NCBI GenBank assembly: GCA_022710245.1
Contig: JAKLHH010000661.1
Location: 1 to 5,169, forward strand
Length of the DNA: 5,169 nucleotides
Source: Myxococcota bacterium
GTDB lineage: Bacteria; Myxococcota; Polyangia; GCA-2747355; JAKLHH01
Direction of reading: 5' to 3'
The stretch's first letter is position 1; the number at the start of each line of letters is the position of its first letter. Positions 1 to 4,305 of the stretch are shown piece after piece. The notes beneath the pieces were generated by a model. The model was not told the DNA's origin. It ran no database searches and saw nothing but the letters and a program-made list of their open reading frames with translations. Both the position numbers and the translations under genes were made by a program.

Positions 1-1435
1 CGCTGAAGGCGCTCACCGTGAGGTCGGGCTGGCCGAGGGTGTAGCTGGCGCTGGCGGTGTTGTTGCCCTCGCTCACCTCGCTGATCGCGCAGCCCGAGTC
101 GGCGAGGGCCCAGGCGAGGTAGCTCCCGTCAGCGACGCCGCTCCGCACGGTCGTCAGGGTCTGGCAGGCGCCGCTCGCCAGCGACGGCACGCTCCAGCTC
201 GAGGAGGGCGCGTCGCTGCAGGCCGGCGCGCTCGCCCGGTCGTGGTAGAGCCCGACGGTGAAGCCGCCGACCGCGCCCGCCCCCTGGTTGCACACGGTGG
301 CCTTGTAGGTCACGTCGGTCCCCGCGCTGGTCACGGTGAGCGCCGAGAGGGTGAGGTCGGCCTGCGCCACCGCGCCGACGGTGTAGCTCTTGGCGCGGAC
401 GTTGTCCTCCTCGTGGCTCTCCGCGATCGCGCAGGCAGGATCGGCGAAGACCTGCGCGGTGAAGGTGCCAGCGGGCGCGCCGTTGCGCACGTGGCTCAGG
501 CTCTTGCAGCTGCCCTTGGCGAGCCCCGGCTCGCTCCAGACCTGGCTGGCGCCGGCCGCGCCGCAGGCGGGCGTGCTCGCGAGGTCGTACCAGAGGGCCA
601 GGCTGTAGGCGCCGACGTCCGCCGAGGAGTCCTGGTTGCAGACGGTGACCGCGTAGGTCACCTGGCTGCCGGCCACGGTCACCGTCGGCGCGAGGAGGTA
701 GAGATTCGGCCCGACGTCGTAGAGCGCCGAGGCCGCGTTGTTGGTCTCGTCCTGCTCAGTGATCGAGCAGCCCTGGTCCACCAGGACCCAGGCCCGGTAG
801 GCGCCGACGGGGACGCCGCTGCGCACGTGGGTCTGCGTCGTGGTCTGGTTGGCGCCGAGGCTGGCCAGGTTGCGGGTGCCGTCCGGCGTGGTGGCGCAGG
901 TGGGCGCCGTCGTGCGATCGAAGGTGAGCCCGATGGAGAAGGGGCTGGCGATGGCGACCCCGCTGTTCTTCACCGTCACGCCGTAGGTGACCGTGGTGCC
1001 GCTCACCGACGCGGTGAAGGCGCTGACGCTGAGGTCGGGGATGACGCTGTAGGGCTTGCTCGCGGTGTTGTTGCCCTCGCTCTGCTCGCTGACGACGCAC
1101 GCGTCGTCGGCGAAGACCCAGGCGGTGTAGCTGCCCGCCGCGACCGCCGTCCGGGTGGTGGTCAGGTTGGCGCAGCCGCCGCCGCCGAGCCCCGTCGAGC
1201 TCCACTCGTGGTCAGCCGCGGTGCCGCAGGCGGGCGCCGCGGTGCGGTTGTAGTAGAGCCCGATCTTGAACGCGCCGCTGCTCTTCCCGCTGCCGCAGAC
1301 CGTGGCGTTGTAGGTCACCGAGTCGCCGGCGACGACCACCGAGAGGGTGATGGTGAGGTCGGTGGCGGCCTTGGCCGTGGCCGGAGCGACCGGGAGGCAG
1401 AGCAGAGCAAGGATGAGGGGGACGCGCTTCCCCAC
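1..1435 (-). CDS. Secreted CARDB-repeat protein (C-terminus beyond left edge)
   Basis: The minus frame is open from a GTG at 1435 to the left edge: 478 residues and no stop, so the 3' part is missing. The start is fixed by an AAGGAGG ribosome binding site six bases upstream. Residues 1-23 form a Sec signal peptide (K3 R4, hydrophobic stretch 5-19, A-K-A cleavage site at 21-23). Then come four tandem repeats of about 108-116 residues (about 24-132, 133-242, 243-358, 359-469) and the start of a fifth at 470. Each opens with a [PTA]-[DN]-L segment, continues with an xVTYxxTVCN-type strand and ends with an SE/AE/TE-x-x-E-x-(N/D)-N turn. This is the pattern of CARDB (cell adhesion related domain in bacteria), an Ig-like beta-sandwich. 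Repeats 1, 3 and 4 each have four cysteines; repeat 2 has two. The protein probably acts outside the cytoplasm as an adhesive or structural spacer; its partner is unknown. A catalytic or anchoring domain could lie in the missing part. Confidence 0.9.
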   Translation of the reverse strand, partial: MGKRVPLILALLCLPVAPATAKAATDLTITLSVVVAGDSVTYNATVCGSGKSSGAFKIGLYYNRTAAPACGTAADHEWSSTGLGGGGCANLTTTRTAVAAGSYTAWVFADDACVVSEQSEGNNTASKPYSVIPDLSVSAFTASVSGTTVTYGVTVKNSGVAIASPFSIGLTFDRTTAPTCATTPDGTRNLASLGANQTTTQTHVRSGVPVGAYRAWVLVDQGCSITEQDETNNAASALYDVGPNLYLLAPTVTVAGSQVTYAVTVCNQDSSADVGAYSLALWYDLASTPACGAAGASQVWSEPGLAKGSCKSLSHVRNGAPAGTFTAQVFADPACAIAESHEEDNVRAKSYTVGAVAQADLTLSALTVTSAGTDVTYKATVCNQGAGAVGGFTVGLYHDRASAPACSDAPSSSWSVPSLASGACQTLTTVRSGVADGSYLAWALADSGCAISEVSEGNNTASASYTLGQPDLTVSAFS

Positions 1436-1441
1436 GAAGGG

Positions 1442-1448
1442 CCTCCTT
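1442..1448 (-). promoter_or_regulatory. Ribosome binding site of the CARDB gene
   Basis: The minus strand reads AAGGAGG here, a near-perfect anti-SD complement, followed by a six-base spacer to GTG at 1435. This decides the GTG start, since no ATG lies in frame close by. Confidence 0.85.
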
Positions 1449-1463
1449 GGACGATGTCGCCCC

Positions 1464-1472
1464 ATGGTAGCA
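1464..1472 (-). promoter_or_regulatory. Possible extended -10 promoter of the CARDB gene
   Basis: The minus strand reads TGCTACCAT, which fits the TGnTAnnAT form of an extended -10 hexamer. It lies 28 bases upstream of the GTG and would give a 5' leader of about 20 bases carrying the AAGGAGG site. No convincing -35 hexamer is seen, as expected if the TG extension compensates. It resembles the TGGTATCAT before the lipoprotein gene at 4306. The call rests on sequence resemblance only. Confidence 0.4.
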
Positions 1473-1511
1473 CGAGCGTCCGCTCCCCGCGCTCGGCCCA
1501 CCAACAAGTAG

Positions 1512-1538
1512 CCAGGCACCCTGCCCTGGACGTATGAT
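1512..1538 (+). promoter_or_regulatory. Possible promoter and operator of the KYGG lipoprotein gene
   Basis: TATGAT at 1533-1538 matches the -10 consensus at five of six bases and lies 30 bases before the ATG at 1569. No recognisable -35 is present. Where it would sit there is instead an imperfect inverted repeat, CCAGGCA at 1512-1518 and TGCCCTGG at 1522-1529 (arms equal apart from one extra base). This may be an operator or activator site. Both parts are inferred from sequence alone. Confidence 0.35.
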
Positions 1539-1559
1539 GATGGGTACCTCACGTCACCT

Positions 1560-1564
1560 GGAGG
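1560..1564 (+). promoter_or_regulatory. Ribosome binding site of the KYGG lipoprotein gene
   Basis: GGAGG lies four bases before ATG 1569 and supports that start. The stretch ACCTC at 1546-1550 could pair with GAGGT at 1561-1565 (five pairs, ten-base loop) and partly mask the site; such a short stem is weak and may be coincidence. Confidence 0.7.
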
Positions 1565-1568
1565 TCGC

Positions 1569-1895
1569 ATGGCAGAGAAGTCACGACGCTCGTTCCTGGT
1601 GGATCTCCTCTCGACCATCGCCGGCGGCTGGGTGGTGGTGACCGGGCTCGTCGGCGCCGGGGCCGCCCTGAGCGGCTGCAGCGACGACAGCAAGACGCCG
1701 ACCAAGGACTCGCAGGTGGTGAAGTACGGCGGCCCGGTCGACGGCTCCGTCGACGGCATGGTGACCAAGTACGGCGGCCCGCCCGACGGGATGATCGACA
1801 CCGCCAAGAAGTACGGCGGTCAGCCCGACGGCATGGTGACGAAGTACGGCGGCTTCGACGCCGCGGCCACCAAGTACGGCGGCCCTCAGGGCTAG
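1569..1895 (+). CDS. Tat-exported lipoprotein with five KYGG repeats
   Basis: This is a 108-residue protein of unknown function. The N-terminus has a twin-arginine motif (S5-R6-R7-S8-F9-L10), a hydrophobic stretch (about 13-35) and a lipobox L34-S35-G36-C37, predicting Tat export and lipidation at Cys37. The mature part is only about 72 residues. It is Asp/Gly-rich, probably unstructured, and contains the tetrapeptide KYGG five times (K52, K67, K81, K92, K102). Most repeats are followed by a P-D-G-M-V-type linker. Spacing shrinks toward the C-terminus (15, 14, 11, 10 residues), and the last repeat ends the protein as KYGG-PQG. The start has a GGAGG site four bases upstream. The gene diverges from the CARDB gene and converges on the phosphatidyltransferase gene. 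From memory and unchecked, short lipoproteins with repeated YG(G/P/A)P-type motifs exist in other bacteria, some near radical SAM enzymes. No such enzyme is in this window, so a modified-peptide role is speculative. A surface tether or structural lipoprotein is equally possible. Confidence 0.85.
   Translation: MAEKSRRSFLVDLLSTIAGGWVVVTGLVGAGAALSGCSDDSKTPTKDSQVVKYGGPVDGSVDGMVTKYGGPPDGMIDTAKKYGGQPDGMVTKYGGFDAAATKYGGPQG
1722..1883 (+). repeat. KYGG-encoding repeat array inside the lipoprotein gene
   Basis: The 12-base core AAGTACGGCGGC (GGT in one copy) occurs five times, starting at 1722, 1767, 1809, 1842 and 1872. Linkers between cores are related (GACGGCATGGTGAC occurs twice) but differ in length. 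The nearly invariant codons suggest expansion by local duplication, with the linkers diverging faster than the core. Confidence 0.9.
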
Positions 1896-1913
1896 CCTGG
1901 GCTCACCCTCCCT

Positions 1914-1932
1914 CTGAGCAGCTGACAGAGCG
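1914..1932 (+). repeat. Inverted, diverged copy of the 2151-2249 repeat
   Basis: The plus strand from 1914 to 1932, with core GCAGCTGAC, matches the minus strand of 2229-2247 at 16 of 19 positions by manual alignment. It lies 19 bases after the KYGG gene stop. The other copy overlaps the phosphatidyltransferase stop. Both convergent genes therefore carry this element in sense orientation at their 3' ends. Confidence 0.6.
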
Positions 1933-2054
1933 GCCAACAGAGAGCGGCCGGCTCCATCGCGGCCTGATCACCATCGAGGTTCAGTACGGAAGTGGGCCGC
2001 GCGCGGCAGCAGGCCGGTGCGGGCGATGCACGCGCCGTGCGCCGCTTGCCGGTT

Positions 2055-2102
2055 GCGGACGCGCCCTCGCGGCGCGGCGCCGCGACGACGCGTCCGCTTC
2101 TT
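2055..2102. terminator. Large two-part hairpin, probable terminator between convergent genes
   Basis: The outer arms GCGGACGCG (2055-2063) and CGCGTCCGC (2089-2097) pair perfectly over nine bases. Inside a symmetric three-by-three internal loop (2064-2066 against 2086-2088), TCGCGGCG (2067-2074) pairs with CGCCGCGA (2078-2085) around a CGG loop. On the plus strand the stem is followed by TTCTT, a short pyrimidine tail, so it fits a terminator for the KYGG gene, although 160 bases past its stop. The minus strand has no T-run, but the stem could still stop or protect the phosphatidyltransferase mRNA. It could instead be a structured RNA or protein-binding site. Confidence 0.55.
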
Positions 2103-2150
2103 GGGGCAGCGAGGGGATGCGGAGTGGCTTGGCGTGTCGACGCTCGCGCC

Positions 2151-2249
2151 CCGTCAGCTGCGCGGGGTCAGGCGGGGTCAGGCGCCGTCAGCTGCGCGGG
2201 AGAACGCCCCGTCAGCTGCGCGGGAGATCGCTCCGTCAGCTGCGCGGGG
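2151..2249. repeat. 24-bp tandem repeat overlapping a stop codon
   Basis: The plus-strand core CCGTCAGCTGCGCGGG occurs at 2151, 2185, 2209 and 2233. The last three copies are exactly 24 bases apart. The first is 34 bases from the second because GGGGTCAGGC-type filler lies between them. A degenerate further copy (CCGTCGG) begins near 2258 inside the gene. On the minus strand each unit reads CCG CGC AGC TGA, and the copy at 2233 supplies the last codons and the stop of the phosphatidyltransferase. The copies at 2185 and 2209 keep the same frame and repeat the TGA at 2188-2190 and 2212-2214. Confidence 0.85.
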
Positions 2250-3258
2250 TCACGCTCCCGTCGGTGTGGAGCGTCGTCGGCGCCGGCACCTCGCCCGCCG
2301 GCACCTCGCCCCTCGCGGCGCTCGCGTCCTCATGGCGCGCTCCGTTGCCGTTGCCACTGGCGTGGCCGTTGCCACTCGCGTGGCCCGCGTCCCTGGCCTC
2401 GGCGCCGGGGAGCAGCGCTGGCTCGGGGGGCACGTCACGCACCAGGTAGTAGTCGGCGAAGGTCCACGCGCGCCAGGTGGAGTCCTTGTGGACGAGCGGC
2501 TTCACCAGCGGTCCGCCCGCCACGTAGGCCTTGATCCGCTTGACGTCCTCACCTGGGATCCCGACCCAGGCGATGAAGAGGTAGATGCAGAGGCAGAAGA
2601 GGACGTAGTTGTAGACGAAGCCCGGCCAGCGCAGCACGAGCCAGCCGAAGAGGAACGCGATCGGCGTGCCGGTCAGGAAGATGTGCATGCCGAAGTAGTT
2701 CATCCCGATCCAGCGGCGATCGTGGTGGTTGGTGAAGGGGAGGTGGCTGAGGTGGAGGATGCTGCCCACCACCACGAAGAGCGCCGCCGCTCCCTGCCCC
2801 ACCTCGCGCCAGGGGCTGACCGGCATGTTGAAGAGGCTCGAGTTCAGCACCGCGAGGAGGAAGATCGCCAGCACCGGCCGCGGCACGCCCAGCCAGTAGC
2901 ACGGGTAGGAGAGGTCCTTCTCCATCCCCCGCGCCTGCCGGATGGTGCCGAAGGTGAACGGGAACGCGCCGAGCACCGCGGCGAGCAGCCAGGGGTAGTG
3001 GGCGATGTGCGCGAAGGCGTAGTAGATGATGAAGCTGACCGCGATCGAGTTGGTGATGTAGTCACAGACGGAGTCGAAGAGCCCCCCGAAGCGATCGTAC
3101 TGCTTGGTCAGCCGCGCGACCGGCCCGTCGAGGACGTCGAAGACGTAGCCGATATAGATGAGATGGCAGGCCCAGTCGAAGCGGTCGTGGAAGAGCGCGA
3201 TGACGGAGGCGAAGCCGCAGAGGAGGTTGCCGAGAGTGAAGTAGTCTTTCAGCTTCAT
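2236..3258 (-). CDS. CDP-alcohol phosphatidyltransferase, PssA-like membrane protein
   Basis: This 340-residue integral membrane enzyme has the complete CDP-alcohol phosphatidyltransferase signature DxxDGxxARx8GxxxDxxxD at D41, D44, G45, A48, R49, G58, D62 and D66. These residues bind the metal ions and CDP-linked lipid in the family. The N-terminal FTLGNLLCGF segment (7-16) and YWLGVPRP (121-128) resemble CDP-diacylglycerol-serine O-phosphatidyltransferases (type II PssA), so phosphatidylserine synthesis is the best guess. About six to eight hydrophobic segments span residues 12-232. After D66 the sequence reads DYITNSIAVSF rather than the DxxSFGxAP usual in PssA, so another CDP-alcohol acceptor is possible. 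From about 275 to 340 there is an extra hydrophilic Gly/Ala/Pro-rich tail with HASGNG and GEVPA repeats. ATG 3258 is chosen because the family similarity begins there. No clear ribosome binding site precedes it, and a GTG twelve codons upstream is an alternative. The stop lies within a tandem repeat. Confidence 0.92.
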   Translation of the reverse strand: MKLKDYFTLGNLLCGFASVIALFHDRFDWACHLIYIGYVFDVLDGPVARLTKQYDRFGGLFDSVCDYITNSIAVSFIIYYAFAHIAHYPWLLAAVLGAFPFTFGTIRQARGMEKDLSYPCYWLGVPRPVLAIFLLAVLNSSLFNMPVSPWREVGQGAAALFVVVGSILHLSHLPFTNHHDRRWIGMNYFGMHIFLTGTPIAFLFGWLVLRWPGFVYNYVLFCLCIYLFIAWVGIPGEDVKRIKAYVAGGPLVKPLVHKDSTWRAWTFADYYLVRDVPPEPALLPGAEARDAGHASGNGHASGNGNGARHEDASAARGEVPAGEVPAPTTLHTDGSVTPRS

Positions 3259-3513
3259 GATGTGCTGCGGGGCAATTGGAGCGGCGCCCGGCACGTTGGG
3301 CGGTGGCGGGGAGCTCGCGACAGACAATCTGCCCCCTGCGCTCGCCTCTCGACAACCAATTTGTTTGCGCGCCGCGGCCAGCTCTGCCGTGACCGGCTCC
3401 GAAAGCGCGGGGATCCACGACCACTCGAGTAGCCTGCGCCCACCGTCTCTCGGCCCAACTCCTTGAGATCGCAGGAGTGAGCGCCTGGCGCAGGCCTTGC
3501 TGCGGATCCGGCC
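3259..3513. other. Divergent intergenic region between the phosphatidyltransferase and HAD phosphatase genes
   Basis: Promoters for both flanking genes should lie here, but no hexamer pair is convincing. Part of the region is richer in A+T than its surroundings (about 3321-3365, with CAATCT and CAACCAATTTG), which is a likely place for the minus-strand promoter. Near the plus-strand gene there is an inverted repeat ACTCCT (3458-3463) / AGGAGT (3473-3478) with a nine-base gap, and a small GCCTG-GCG-CAGGC hairpin (3483-3495). Either could be regulatory or accidental. Confidence 0.4.
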
Positions 3514-4251
3514 ATGTCGATCTGCCGTCGCTGGCTGGCCTGCTGCGTGCTCCTCGTGATCAGCGTGATCAGCGCGCCCTGGCCGGCCGCCGCACGCCCG
3601 GCGCGACCCGCACCGCCCCGCGCCTGTGTCGTCCTCGACATCGACAACACCGTGGCCGACACGCGCTACCGCACGCTGGCGGCGGCGCGCGCCTTCGCGC
3701 GACAGCACCCGGAGGCGAAGGCGCTCGCCGGCCTCGACGCGGCGCAGATCGCCTGGAACGGCCGGCTGACGGCCCAGGCCGCGGGTCTCGACCCCGCGAC
3801 CGCGGAGTCCTTCCAGCGCTTCTGGGGCGAGTTCTTCTGGAGGCCGAGCAACTTCCGCCACGACCGCCCGATCCGCGAGACCATCGCTCGCGCGCGCCAG
3901 GCGAGCGCCGAGGGCGCCGAGGTCTTCTACCTCACCGGCCGCGTGCAGGCCCTGGCGACCGGCACCCTGCGCGAGCTGCGCCGGCTCGGGCTCCCCGACG
4001 CCGACGCGCAGCACCTCCTCTGCAAGGACTCGGTGTCCGTGCGCACCGACGCCTTCAAGGGCCGCGAGCTCAGGCGCCTGCGCGCCGGCGGCCGCCACGT
4101 GCGCTGGTTCATGAGCGACGCCGCCTCCGAGCTCGCCGCGGCGCGCGCGAGCGGCGTGCGCGGGGTGCTCGTCGACTTCCCGCTCCGGCCGCCGGGCGAC
4201 GTCGCCCCGCCGGCGAGGACCCCGCGGGTCCGGCTGGCGCCGCGCCGCTGA
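3514..4251 (+). CDS. Exported HAD-superfamily phosphatase
   Basis: This 245-residue protein has the motifs of haloacid dehalogenase-type phosphatases. Motif I is DIDNT at 42-46 (D42 nucleophile, D44 acid/base). Motif II is the Thr of YLTGR (T141). Motif III is probably K182 in FKG, and motif IV is the acidic cluster MSDAASE (D202, E206). DNT followed by a helical cap region and the YLTGR motif resembles class B-like or polynucleotide-phosphatase-like acid phosphatases. The substrate, presumably a phosphomonoester, cannot be read from the sequence. Residues 1-27 form a Sec signal peptide (R5 R6, hydrophobic 8-20, cleavage near PAAA at 24-27), placing the enzyme in the periplasm or outside. C10 and C11 lie too early to be a lipobox. 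ATG 3514 is the only plausible start, because an in-frame TGA lies 33 bases upstream; its ribosome binding site is poor. The 3' end is Pro/Arg-rich. The lipoprotein gene follows after 54 bases on the same strand. Confidence 0.88.
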   Translation: MSICRRWLACCVLLVISVISAPWPAAARPARPAPPRACVVLDIDNTVADTRYRTLAAARAFARQHPEAKALAGLDAAQIAWNGRLTAQAAGLDPATAESFQRFWGEFFWRPSNFRHDRPIRETIARARQASAEGAEVFYLTGRVQALATGTLRELRRLGLPDADAQHLLCKDSVSVRTDAFKGRELRRLRAGGRHVRWFMSDAASELAAARASGVRGVLVDFPLRPPGDVAPPARTPRVRLAPRR

Positions 4252-4290
4252 CGAGCGCGCCTCGCTCCTTCCCGCGCTCTGCCCGCCCTC

Positions 4291-4299
4291 TGGTATCAT
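4291..4299 (+). promoter_or_regulatory. Extended -10 promoter, possibly for a leaderless transcript
   Basis: TGGTATCAT fits the TGnTATAAT extended -10 with one mismatch. It ends six bases before the GTG at 4306, so a transcript starting at the usual distance would begin at or next to the start codon. There is no Shine-Dalgarno sequence between them, which agrees with leaderless translation. No -35 element is visible in the GC-rich stretch upstream. Confidence 0.5.
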
Positions 4300-4305
4300 C
4301 GCCTG

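Larger units (their letters stand above)
1896..2235. other. Non-coding region between convergent genes
   Basis: This 340-base stretch separates the 3' ends of the KYGG lipoprotein gene (plus) and the phosphatidyltransferase gene (minus). Open frames cross it, but none has a ribosome binding site or a recognisable product, and their translations are low-complexity Arg/Ala/Ser-rich. It contains a diverged inverted repeat copy (1914-1932), a short direct repeat AGAGCGGCC (1927-1935 and 1941-1949), a large hairpin (2055-2097) and a 24-bp tandem repeat array that runs into the downstream stop codon. No tRNA-like or other known RNA fold was recognised. Confidence 0.7.

Noticed and set aside
242..1537. 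Plus-strand open frame of 431 codons opposite the CARDB gene
   Set aside because: It is antisense to a clearly real gene, with a Gly/Ala/Arg/Val-rich composition typical of shadow frames in GC-rich DNA. It has no ribosome binding site and no recognisable domain.
2151..2249. CRISPR array
   Set aside because: Units are 24 bases with a 16-base core and only about 8 bases between cores, too short for spacers, and the array overlaps a coding end.
2288..2390. Short tandem repeats GCCGGCACCTCGCCC and CGTGGCCGTTGCCACT-like
   Set aside because: They encode the GEVPA and HASGNG repeats of the phosphatidyltransferase tail and are described with that gene; there is no separate element.
1992..2534. Small plus-strand protein with an octapeptide repeat (QLRG/VSCAG-like) over the 24-bp repeats
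   Set aside because: The periodicity comes from the DNA repeat. There is no ribosome binding site, the composition is Arg/Ala/Ser low complexity, and the 3' half is antisense to the phosphatidyltransferase gene.
2017..3432. Plus-strand open frame of 471 codons across the intergenic repeats and the phosphatidyltransferase gene
   Set aside because: Its translation over 2450-3260 is a Glu/Val/Asp-rich antisense image of the membrane protein. The minus strand carries the full catalytic signature, so this frame is a shadow.
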